A stretch of DNA of 64,000 bases from JAJYKC01 sp035545735 (lineage in GTDB: Bacteria > Acidobacteriota > Terriglobia > Bryobacterales > Bryobacteraceae), in contig DASZXS010000065.1 of NCBI GenBank assembly GCA_035545735.1, positions 124,001 through 188,000 on the forward strand, in the 5' to 3' direction. A model generated the notes under the pieces. That model had not been told where the DNA came from. It was given only the letters and a program-made list of their open reading frames with translations, and made no database searches. Below are positions 42,494 through 50,535 of the stretch, piece by piece; the first letter of the stretch is position 1; each line of letters starts with the position of its first letter. A program made the translations under genes and the position numbers.

Positions 42494-42499
42494 ATTATA
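42494..42499 (-). promoter_or_regulatory. -10 box (TATAAT) of the gamma-glutamyltransferase gene
   Basis: The minus-strand TATAAT is 12 nt from the ATG at 42481, in the 49-bp gap after the receptor gene. No -35 match. The implied leader is about 5 nt. Confidence 0.4.
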
Positions 42500-42530
42500 A
42501 GTGGCGAGGGCGAACGCCCGGCCGGGACGG

Positions 42531-44897
42531 CTAGAAATCCACGCGCATGCGCACGCTGGCGGCGCGCGGCGACGCGACCGCGGTGCCGGACAACAATCCG
42601 TCAAAGTTGATCACGTTTAACCGGTCGGTGAGATTCATCACGTCGCCCTGCAGTGTGACCTTCCGCTTGTCTCCCCGGAACACATCCATTCCTACCGACG
42701 CGTTCAAAGAAAAGCTTGGACGGATCCGCCCGCGCGAGAAATTTACCCTGCTGGTAACGTCCGGTCCGTACTGCGCGATTAGAAAGTCCATGTCAGGCAG
42801 GCCGCCAGGATCTTCCACGGGCAGGCCGCTGGTGTACGTCCCAGTCCAGGCTGTCCACACACGCGGAGCGACCTGATACCGCACGCGGGCGCTTACCACG
42901 TTGCGAATATCCTGTGAGATCGGGAATTTTCCGTTTTCGTAAATTTGCTCCCGGTCGTCATCGTCGAGGAAAAGCCCTCCGGAAAGCGGAAGTTGTCCCA
43001 GCCCGGTGGTGTTTGAATAGCTCAGGAATCCGGAAAATTTACCCCACTGCGAAACTTCCAGCTTTATCTCGGTCCCGCTAATGTCGGCATGTGCAAAGGA
43101 GATGGGGAAACTGACGCCGGTGTTCAGCAGCAAATCATCGTCCTCGAAATTCCGCACGCTCCTGCGGAACCAGTTCGCGTCCAGACGAAAATGCCCGGCG
43201 AGCGTCTTCGAGAATCCGGCTTCATAGTAGTTCCCGCGCGAGGGGCGAAGCGGAAGATATACGCCCTCCTCGAATCGGGTATCGGGCGCGGCCGACAACA
43301 GCACGTTCTCAAAAGGAGGAGTGCCGAAGGTGCGGTCATAGCTGGCGTGAAGGACCAGCTTTAGAGGCTTCACAAAATACCCGACGCCGGCGCGGGGGCT
43401 CCACGCGGTCTCACTCACCAGAAAGTCGTAATGGTCGAACCGCAGGCCGAACCTTGCCGTCAGGTTTCCCAAATGGAGCGTGTCTTCGGCATACGCCGCC
43501 TGCTCCCGGTCCGCCGCGTGGCCCCGGAACCGGAAGGAGGGAGGCAGATCGTCGTCGAAGACATCAATACCATTAATTTCATAGTCGATAATGTCGTACC
43601 CAAAACGCTCGTTAACGGAAGCGTATCGGCCCTGCGTTCCGATCTTCCACTCGTTCCGGCTCGTATTTCCCGCCAGGCTGGCATCCCAAAACCCCTCCCG
43701 GTAATCCCGGTCCTGCGACGCCGAAATGGGGGTCGACAAGGGATTGGACCACAGAGACGCTGTAACGTCGCGGATACTGCCACGGATGGAACCTAATAGC
43801 GAAGGCGAAAAAACATGCTGATACGAGACCTGTCCCTCGGTGGCACCGCTGGTCCGGTCCTGCCGCTGCCCGTTGGCCTTCTGCAGGAGGTCGTCGGGCA
43901 CCTGGAGCCAGGTCTGCTGGTTCAGGAGCGCGACGCGCAGCCGGTTCGCTTCGTTGAAGTCATGCTCGACGGACGCGTTGAACGACGTGCTGGATGCGTG
44001 ATTGGTGTAATTATCGGTAGTCGGCGGGTCCAGATACCGGTCCGTGAGAAAGCCCTCGCCGCTGGCTGAAACCGTGGTCTTCCCCGCGACGTATTGCCCG
44101 GAGAGATAACTGCTCAATGTGTCGAAGCTGCCGCCCTGCGCTACATAAACGCCGTGAAATCCAGGGGACGTATTGCGGGTGGTGTTCAACTCAATCACGC
44201 CTCCCAGCTTGCCGCCAAACTCCGCCGGAATGCCGCTTGTATATTGTTTCATGTCCGCCACGTCGTCCGCTTCCAGCGGGCGCGCGAAGGCGGGCGAACG
44301 GTTGTCGAGCACCGGAAATCCGTTGACAACGAACTGCGTGTCATATTCGGACTCGCGGGGATGCAGGATGCCATTCGCTTCGAGCGTCCAGCCCGGCTGC
44401 AGCACCGCCAAATCTATCAGGCCGCGGCCCGGAGCTCCCATCGGGCGCTCCTGGATTTCCCGGGCGCTCGTGTAGTTTATCTCCGACGTTCGCGTCTCAT
44501 TCAGCAGCGTCTGCGACGCGTTCACCTCTACGGATGTTTCGACCGGATGAATGCTGAGTGTGACATCGCGTGTCTCCGGGATCACGGAGCGGATCTGAAT
44601 CAGTTCGGAAAACGGGCTGAACCCGGCCTTGGTCACCGTGAGCAGGTATGTCCCGAACGAAAGGCGCCGGAAGTAGTATCGGCCTGTCGCCGGAAGGTCC
44701 ACGGTTTGGCGCGTTTTAGTCGCCTCGCTCACCAACTCCGCGGTTGCGGCCACTTGGTCGCCACTCGTATCTTTCACGGACAGCCGGAGCTCGCCGCTGT
44801 TGGCCTGCCCGAACAGCGGATAGAAAGGGAGGAGACACAGGGCCAGCAGCCATCCGCCGGCCGGTTGAAGGGGAAATTTTCTGAAAGATAAGAACAT
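42531..44897 (-). CDS. TonB-dependent receptor with carboxypeptidase-regulatory-like N-terminus
   Basis: The 788-aa protein has a signal peptide (LLALCLLPFYPLFGQ). A beta-sandwich regulatory domain (GELRLSVKDTSGDQVAATAEL) follows, then a plug (INYTSAREIQERPMGAPGRG, FVVNGFPVLDN, PAEFGGKLGGVIELNT). The outer-membrane barrel ends in VRMRVDF with the terminal phenylalanine. At 788 residues it is shorter than the Oar-like receptor at 28874-32035 and belongs to a different subgroup. The plug retains the expected receptor layout, but a TonB box cannot be picked out with certainty. Substrate unknown; the downstream GGT-family and esterase genes on the same strand suggest a peptide, glycan or siderophore ester. 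Confidence 0.88.
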   Translation of the reverse strand: MFLSFRKFPLQPAGGWLLALCLLPFYPLFGQANSGELRLSVKDTSGDQVAATAELVSEATKTRQTVDLPATGRYYFRRLSFGTYLLTVTKAGFSPFSELIQIRSVIPETRDVTLSIHPVETSVEVNASQTLLNETRTSEINYTSAREIQERPMGAPGRGLIDLAVLQPGWTLEANGILHPRESEYDTQFVVNGFPVLDNRSPAFARPLEADDVADMKQYTSGIPAEFGGKLGGVIELNTTRNTSPGFHGVYVAQGGSFDTLSSYLSGQYVAGKTTVSASGEGFLTDRYLDPPTTDNYTNHASSTSFNASVEHDFNEANRLRVALLNQQTWLQVPDDLLQKANGQRQDRTSGATEGQVSYQHVFSPSLLGSIRGSIRDVTASLWSNPLSTPISASQDRDYREGFWDASLAGNTSRNEWKIGTQGRYASVNERFGYDIIDYEINGIDVFDDDLPPSFRFRGHAADREQAAYAEDTLHLGNLTARFGLRFDHYDFLVSETAWSPRAGVGYFVKPLKLVLHASYDRTFGTPPFENVLLSAAPDTRFEEGVYLPLRPSRGNYYEAGFSKTLAGHFRLDANWFRRSVRNFEDDDLLLNTGVSFPISFAHADISGTEIKLEVSQWGKFSGFLSYSNTTGLGQLPLSGGLFLDDDDREQIYENGKFPISQDIRNVVSARVRYQVAPRVWTAWTGTYTSGLPVEDPGGLPDMDFLIAQYGPDVTSRVNFSRGRIRPSFSLNASVGMDVFRGDKRKVTLQGDVMNLTDRLNVINFDGLLSGTAVASPRAASVRMRVDF

Positions 44898-45020
44898 CCT
44901 CTTTCATATTCCCTTATTGTTCCCTTTGTTCATGATTTTTATCTGAATTTGAAACAGGTACTGGAACTCGTTCCGCTACGCTCCGGCGCCGGAGAGCGCG
45001 AGCGGGCCAACCAGGTTTAG

Positions 45021-45026
45021 TACAAT
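45021..45026 (+). promoter_or_regulatory. -10 box (TACAAT) of the acyl-CoA synthetase gene, leaderless spacing
   Basis: TACAAT ends 7 nt before the ATG at 45034. It overlaps an earlier ATG at 45025, which argues for the later start. The 44898-45020 gap otherwise holds only the divergent receptor's leader. Confidence 0.4.
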
Positions 45027-45033
45027 GACCCGC

Positions 45034-46620
45034 ATGTTTGTCCCGCTCACTCCCATCCGCTGTCTCCACCGCGCCGTGGACCTGTTCGGCGCCAAGGTTG
45101 GAGTTGTCAGCGGTACGGATCAATTCACCTATGGGCAATTTGGCGAGCGTTGTGAAAAATTGGCTTCGGCCCTCTCGAAGGAAGACATTCAACCGGGCGA
45201 TCGCGTCGCGTATCTGAGCTTCAACAACAACGAGCTCCTCGAAGGCTACTATGGCGTGATCCAGGCGCACGGAATTGTGATGCCTCTGAATGTAAGGCTT
45301 TCCGCGCCGGAACTCATCACCATTCTTTGCCATTCCGGGGCGAAGATGCTGGTGTTTGAAAGCGATTTTGCTCCCCTGGTGGAGAAGCTAAGGCCCACCT
45401 GTCCAAACATCCGGCGGTACGTGTCGATCGACGGAAAACACCCGCTTGCCGACTTGAGTTACGACGAATTGATCGACCGGGGCACGGCGGAGCGGACCGA
45501 CGTTTTCAGTTTTGACGAGATGGCGGCCGCCGAGTTGTTTTATACGAGTGGAAGTACGGGGACGCCGAAGGGCGTGGTGTTGTCGCACCGCACGCTTTAT
45601 CTGCACGCGCTCTCGGTGGGCGGCCTTTTTCAGCAGGTGGAATCCCTCGTCGATCTGCATACCATCCCCCTGTTTCACGCGAACGGGTGGGGGCGGCCGC
45701 AAGCTTCCACAATGCTCGGCGCAAAGCAGATCATGGTGCGGCGATTCGATCCGGCCGGCGTTTTTCAGTTGATTCAGGAACACCGGGCCACCGATATGTG
45801 CCTGGTGCCCACGATGGCAAATGCGCTGCTGAATTGCCCCGATCTCACAAAATACGATCTTTCCAGCTTGCGGCACATCATGATCGGCGGCGCCGCGGCC
45901 ACTCCGGAGCTGATCGATCGCGTCGAGAAGGCTCTCGATTGCGAGTGCATCGCGGGCTACGGCTTGACCGAAACCGCCCCGGTGCTCACTTCCGCGCGCG
46001 ATAAAGGCGTACCTTATGCCTCCGACGCCGACCGCTGTAAGCGCCAGGCCATGGCGGGCTGGGCCATCCCCAACGTGAGCGTGCGCGTTGTCGATACCGA
46101 CATGCACGATGTGCCCAAGGATATGCAGACCATAGGAGAAGTGGTGGCCATGGGCGATCACATTATGGAAGGCTACTATCTCGAAGAGGACGCCACCAGG
46201 CGAGTCATGAGCGGGCCCTGGTTCCACACCGGTGACATGGCCGTCTGGGACACGGACGGCTATATCCACATCGTCGACCGGAAGAAGGAGATCATCATCA
46301 GCGGCGGCGAGAACATCTCCTCGCTCGAAGTGGAGCAGCACATCTTTGCGCACCCGGAGGTTTTTGAGTGCGCCGTGGTGGCCGCCCCGGACGAGAAGTG
46401 GGGTGAGGTGCCGGCGGCGGTGGTGGTTCGAAAGCCCGGCTCTACGTTGACCGACGAGGCGCTGATGGAATTTCTGAGTGCCCGGCTGGGGCGCTACAAA
46501 CTGCCCCGCCTGATCCGGTTCAGCGAGGATCCCCTGCCCAAAACCGGAACCGGCAAGATTCGTAAACTGGTGCTGCGCGAACAGTTTTGGGCCGGTAAAG
46601 AGAAGCGGGTTCAGGGCTGA
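45034..46620 (+). CDS. acyl-CoA synthetase (AMP-binding family)
   Basis: The 528-aa enzyme activates a carboxylic acid with ATP to the acyl-AMP and then the CoA thioester. The ATG at 45034 is preferred over 45025 because family N-termini read M-VPLTPxRxLxRA and because the -10 box overlaps 45025. Motifs: P-loop YTSGSTGTPKG, the A5-like GYGLTETAPV, the aspartate of WFHTGDMAVWD, the hinge DRKKEIIISGGENISS, and the catalytic lysine of PKTGTGKIRK. No membrane anchor is present. It looks like the medium/long-chain FadD3/AlkK-like group, but substrate length cannot be read from sequence. The PrmA-like gene starts 2 bp after its stop. Confidence 0.93.
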   Translation: MFVPLTPIRCLHRAVDLFGAKVGVVSGTDQFTYGQFGERCEKLASALSKEDIQPGDRVAYLSFNNNELLEGYYGVIQAHGIVMPLNVRLSAPELITILCHSGAKMLVFESDFAPLVEKLRPTCPNIRRYVSIDGKHPLADLSYDELIDRGTAERTDVFSFDEMAAAELFYTSGSTGTPKGVVLSHRTLYLHALSVGGLFQQVESLVDLHTIPLFHANGWGRPQASTMLGAKQIMVRRFDPAGVFQLIQEHRATDMCLVPTMANALLNCPDLTKYDLSSLRHIMIGGAAATPELIDRVEKALDCECIAGYGLTETAPVLTSARDKGVPYASDADRCKRQAMAGWAIPNVSVRVVDTDMHDVPKDMQTIGEVVAMGDHIMEGYYLEEDATRRVMSGPWFHTGDMAVWDTDGYIHIVDRKKEIIISGGENISSLEVEQHIFAHPEVFECAVVAAPDEKWGEVPAAVVVRKPGSTLTDEALMEFLSARLGRYKLPRLIRFSEDPLPKTGTGKIRKLVLREQFWAGKEKRVQG

Positions 46621-46622
46621 CA

Positions 46623-47372
46623 TTGTTCTCGCTGTTTCTCGCTTGCGAGCCACGGGATACGGATGTCTTAACGGCGGAACTTTGGGACGCGGGAACCCTG
46701 GGAATTGTGGAGGAGGCGGGAGGCCTGCGGGCCTTTTTCGAAAAGGACGCCGCCGGCCTGGCCGCGCGCTTCGCGGCCTATCACCCTGCTTATGCGGATG
46801 CCCCGAACACGCCCTGGGAAGAGCAGTCCCGCGTCTCGTTTCCGCCGCTCGAAATCGGCAAACGGTTCTTTCTGGTTCCGCCCTGGAGCAATGCCCCGGT
46901 TCCGCCGGACCGCCTTCGTTTGGTGATTGAACCGGGGATGGCTTGCGGCACCGGGTGGCACCCCTGCACGCAATTGTGCCTGGAGGCGCTGGAACAGCAC
47001 TTGCGCCCCGGAGACGCGCTGTTGGATGTTGGTTCAGGGTCGGGCATCCTTTCCGAGGCTGCGAGACTGCTCGGCGCGGGCCGGATTGCCGGCTGCGATA
47101 TCGATGAGGATGCGGTGCGCGTGGCCAAGGAGCGCATCACAACAGCAATGTTCGCCGGGTCTTCCGATGCGGTTCGCGCCGGATGGGCAGACGTGGTGGT
47201 TGCCAATATCAGCAGCGCCGCCGCGGAGGAACTCGCCGGCGATTTCGAGCGCGTGAGCAAACCCGGCGGGGTGCGTATCCTGTCCGGTTTTGAAGCGGAT
47301 GACTTGCCGGCATTGCCGTTTCCGGTCCTCGAGCGGAGCGAACGCTCCGGCTGGGTCTGCCTGGTCGCTTAA
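46623..47372 (+). CDS. PrmA-like (ribosomal protein L11 methyltransferase family) methyltransferase
   Basis: The 249-aa protein has a TTG start 2 bp after the acyl-CoA synthetase stop. Its core matches PrmA: GMACGTGWHPCTQLCLEAL (AFGTGxHxTT in E. coli), the SAM-binding LDVGSGSGILSEAARLLG, a CDIDEDAV acidic loop, and VVANIS. It is somewhat short, as in compact PrmA proteins. The known role of PrmA is methylation of the L11 N-terminus and lysines. The tight coupling to a fatty-acyl ligase makes a different acceptor possible, so I do not assign the symbol. The last 4 bp overlap the convergent M28 peptidase gene. Confidence 0.85.
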   Translation: MFSLFLACEPRDTDVLTAELWDAGTLGIVEEAGGLRAFFEKDAAGLAARFAAYHPAYADAPNTPWEEQSRVSFPPLEIGKRFFLVPPWSNAPVPPDRLRLVIEPGMACGTGWHPCTQLCLEALEQHLRPGDALLDVGSGSGILSEAARLLGAGRIAGCDIDEDAVRVAKERITTAMFAGSSDAVRAGWADVVVANISSAAAEELAGDFERVSKPGGVRILSGFEADDLPALPFPVLERSERSGWVCLVA

Positions 47373-48889
47373 CGGCCCCGCATCGTGGAGCGGCGCGTTT
47401 CGAGGTATCGGGCCGCCAAAGGGTTGGTCGCGCTCCATTCTGGCGCGCGCGCGCTGTTAGCGAGGCGCAGCAGGGCCACGGCCACCATCCGATCCACCTT
47501 CGCCATGTTGTTGTAGTCGATTTTGGTCCACTCGTCTCCGACGCCGTGGTAGTCGGGATAATCGAACGCCACGCACAAGGTGTGCGCCGGCACACCCGCA
47601 TCGGCGAGCGCCTGGTTGTCGCTGAGCGCAAAATACGCATCGCTGTTTTTCGGATGCTTGTAGACGCGGATGCCCGTGAGACGCCCCGCGAGCTCCAGCG
47701 TATCCGTGACAGTGGAATAACCGAACCCGGTTACGCTGGCGTTGGCAATCTGCGGCCCCTCCGTAGAATCGGTGCGCCCCATTTGTTCGAGATTGATATC
47801 GGCCACCGTTTTGCCAAGCGGAAATACGGGATGCTCCGCGTAGTAACGCGAACCGAGGACGCCCTTCTCTTCGCCGTAGAAAGTGATGAATACGACACTG
47901 CGGCGGGGGCGCACGCGGGATGCGGCGAGCGCGTCCGCCAGTTCCATCACCGAAACGGTTCCGCTGCCGTCGTCATTGGCGCCGTTATAGATCCGGTCTC
48001 CCGGCCCCGGCGGCTTAAGGCCGAGGTGGTCATAGTGCGCGGTGACCAGCACACACGTATCCTTGAGCGCCGGGTCGGAGCCGCGCAGAATCCCAATGAC
48101 GTTGTGAACCTTTACTGGCGTCTGCGTGGGGGCCGAGACGTTTATGGTTACGAGCGCCTGCGTCTTGCCCGCGGGGAGCGACGCGAAGAATTCGGCAATG
48201 CCAGCATCGGTCACGTGCACGATTGAATCCGCGAAATAAGCTCCGGTCCCCTCTCCGCGCCCTTCTTCCCGCAGCCGGACTCCCTCCGGAATGCCTAAAC
48301 CGTCACCGCCCACCATGACGATGACGTCCGGGTTGGCGCTCCGTAGAATGGCAAAAACCTTGCGCAGCGGCCCCAGAAGCTTCCGCGTCGGGCCCTGCAT
48401 CAGGACGACTCTCCCGTTCATATCTCCCCCGTGGACCTGCTCCTCCAGATTCCTGGCCGAGAGATCCAGCTTGTACACCGGCACGCGCTTCAGGTGAAGT
48501 TCCCGGAACACGGATAGAGAAGCACTTTCGGGTCCAACGGAAGCCTTCCGGTTCCCGTTGCTCAGAGTCAGTTCAAAACCCCGCGGGTTGGCGCGCGTCT
48601 CCACCAGGTGGGCTGTTTGCAGATACCCGTCGTCGCCGCCGGGCTCTAACCCGGCGCGGCGAAAGCCGGAAGCGATGTAGGCGGCCGCGATATCGAGCCC
48701 GGAGGAAGGCGTGTCGCGCCCTTCGAGAAGATCCGACGAAAGGAAGGAAAGACGGCCACGCAAGGAATCCGCGGAGATTCGCGCCATCGCCGCCCGCTCC
48801 GCCGGGGTCAACGAAGGTGTGCGAACAGGAGCCGCCGCGAATCCGAGGGTGAGAACCAGTGAAACCGGAAGGAGTGCCACAGCGCTCAT
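47369..48889 (-). CDS. M28 family zinc aminopeptidase, exported
   Basis: The 506-aa protein has a hydrophobic signal segment (about 1-20). A protease-associated-like insertion (about 170-250) precedes the catalytic M28 domain. Co-catalytic zinc ligands are visible in TAHYDHLG (His), NGANDDGSG (Asp), FYGEEKGVLGS (Glu, with the adjacent general base), and PDYHGVGDEW (C-terminal His); the expected DINLEQMGR acidic residue is also present. The family removes N-terminal residues from peptides in the periplasm or outside the cell. It converges on the PrmA-like gene with a 4-bp overlap and is divergent from the secreted esterase at 48959. Confidence 0.92.
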   Translation of the reverse strand: MSAVALLPVSLVLTLGFAAAPVRTPSLTPAERAAMARISADSLRGRLSFLSSDLLEGRDTPSSGLDIAAAYIASGFRRAGLEPGGDDGYLQTAHLVETRANPRGFELTLSNGNRKASVGPESASLSVFRELHLKRVPVYKLDLSARNLEEQVHGGDMNGRVVLMQGPTRKLLGPLRKVFAILRSANPDVIVMVGGDGLGIPEGVRLREEGRGEGTGAYFADSIVHVTDAGIAEFFASLPAGKTQALVTINVSAPTQTPVKVHNVIGILRGSDPALKDTCVLVTAHYDHLGLKPPGPGDRIYNGANDDGSGTVSVMELADALAASRVRPRRSVVFITFYGEEKGVLGSRYYAEHPVFPLGKTVADINLEQMGRTDSTEGPQIANASVTGFGYSTVTDTLELAGRLTGIRVYKHPKNSDAYFALSDNQALADAGVPAHTLCVAFDYPDYHGVGDEWTKIDYNNMAKVDRMVAVALLRLANSARAPEWSATNPLAARYLETRRSTMRGR

Positions 48890-48958
48890 TCTAGCCCGGG
48901 TTGCCCTAAGCGATATCTGCTATTGCCCGCGGGCAGCCCGGCGGCGTACCTTCTTCTT

Positions 48959-50524
48959 GTGATTGCTACAACACCTCGCTTGTTCCTGCGCACGTGGTCC
49001 GCCCTGTTGCTCCTGTCCGGAGCGCTGTTCGCTCAGCCGGCGGCGGCCCCGAGCCATTTGTTTTATCACGTGGTGGTCGGACCGGAATTCGGAAAGCCCG
49101 TGTCCGGCCGTCTGCTGGTCTTCTTATCCAAAGGAAGCGGCGCAAAGGAGGTGGATGCCAGCGAGGCGAATCCGGGGGCAACCTGGGTCGCGGCGAGAGA
49201 AGTGGAGAGTGTTCCGCCCGGCGGCGCCGTCGATATCGATACGGACGGACTGGCGTTTCCCGCCGGATTTTCAACTCTGGCTCCGGGCGACTACCAGGCG
49301 CAAGCGGTACTCGATGTGGATCATTCTTATCCGTATACTGGACGCTCGGCGGGAGACCTGATCAGTCCGGTGGTTTCGCTCCCGGGGTTTTCTCCCCGTG
49401 CTTCGCGGATGCCCGCCTTCACCTTGCATGCCACCGTCCCGGAGCCTCCGCAACCATCCGCGGCGGCGGGGCAGGTGGAGCGTTTCGTCAGTCCCGCGTT
49501 GTCCGGTTTCTGGGGACGGCCCATCTCGATGCGGGCTGTAGTATTGCTGCCGCCCGGCTATCGCGCACATCCCCGGCAACGCTATCCGGCCGTCTACTTC
49601 ACTCACGGATTCGGCGGAAACCTGCAGTCGCTGCAACGTACCGCCGTAACACTGTTGGCTCGCATGGAAAGCAAGCAAATGCCCGAAATGATCTGGGTTT
49701 TACTCGACGAATCGAGCCCCACCGGCACCCACGAATTTGCCGATTCCGTGAATAACGGCCCCTGGGGGCACGCGCTGGTGAGGGAATTCATCCCTTATCT
49801 CGAATCGAAATACCGCCTGGACCCCCGCGCCGGCGCAAGGTTTCTGAACGGACATTCTTCGGGTGGCTGGGCCACGTTATGGCTGCAAGTCACGTACCCC
49901 AAAACTTTCGGGGGGACTTGGTCCACCTCACCCGACCCCGGTAATTTCCACGATTTTTCCGGAATCGATCTCTATGCCTCCCCGGTCAACATGTACCGGA
50001 CCGCGGAGGGCAAAGCGCGCCCGATTGTTCGCATGCAGGGCCAAGTTGCCGGCACCTGGGAGACGCTGGCTCGCCTGGAACGGGTGCTCGGTTCCTACGG
50101 CGGCCAAATCGCGTCCTTTGAGTGGGTCTTTTCGCCGCGAGGCCAGGACGGGCGGCCGATGCCGTTGTTCGACCGAACCTCGGGAGAGGTGGATCCTCAG
50201 GTAGCGAGGGCCTGGACTAAATTCGATATCTCACGGATTGTTGCGGCCAGTTGGCCCGCCATTGGGCCGGACCTTCGGGGAAAGATCCACCTGATCGTGG
50301 GTACCCAGGACACCTTCTACCTGGATGGCCCGGCGCATAAGTTACAGGCAGTGCTCGATTCTCTCCACGCGAACGCGCACTTCACGTTTCTCGAAGGCCG
50401 GTCTCATTTCGACGTCTACAAAGTGGGCAACGATCCGCGAGGGCTCTTCGATGAGATCTCGAAAGAAATGTACCACTCCTGGCGCTCCACGGCGGCCAGG
50501 AGCGCCGCCGCCGCCGCCCAATGA
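48959..50524 (+). CDS. exported esterase-D-like alpha/beta hydrolase
   Basis: The start is uncertain: the frame is open from a TTG at 48923, but the GTG at 48959 gives a better signal peptide (PRLFLRTWSALLLLSGALFAQ), so I use it (521 aa). An N-terminal beta-sandwich of about 170 residues precedes the hydrolase. The latter has YFTHGFGGNLQS, nucleophile S300 in NGHSSGGWATLW, and a histidine near the C-terminus (EGRSHFDVY). The family is esterase D/Fes-like, related to the 38568-39668 protein but longer in the N-terminal domain. Substrate unknown. It ends 12 bp from the convergent M13 gene. Confidence 0.85.
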   Translation: MIATTPRLFLRTWSALLLLSGALFAQPAAAPSHLFYHVVVGPEFGKPVSGRLLVFLSKGSGAKEVDASEANPGATWVAAREVESVPPGGAVDIDTDGLAFPAGFSTLAPGDYQAQAVLDVDHSYPYTGRSAGDLISPVVSLPGFSPRASRMPAFTLHATVPEPPQPSAAAGQVERFVSPALSGFWGRPISMRAVVLLPPGYRAHPRQRYPAVYFTHGFGGNLQSLQRTAVTLLARMESKQMPEMIWVLLDESSPTGTHEFADSVNNGPWGHALVREFIPYLESKYRLDPRAGARFLNGHSSGGWATLWLQVTYPKTFGGTWSTSPDPGNFHDFSGIDLYASPVNMYRTAEGKARPIVRMQGQVAGTWETLARLERVLGSYGGQIASFEWVFSPRGQDGRPMPLFDRTSGEVDPQVARAWTKFDISRIVAASWPAIGPDLRGKIHLIVGTQDTFYLDGPAHKLQAVLDSLHANAHFTFLEGRSHFDVYKVGNDPRGLFDEISKEMYHSWRSTAARSAAAAAQ

Positions 50525-50535
50525 AGCGGCTCTCC

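Noticed and set aside
45388..46653. 421-aa open frame antisense to the acyl-CoA synthetase
   Set aside because: Shadow of a strongly supported gene; histidine- and glycine-rich without recognisable domains.
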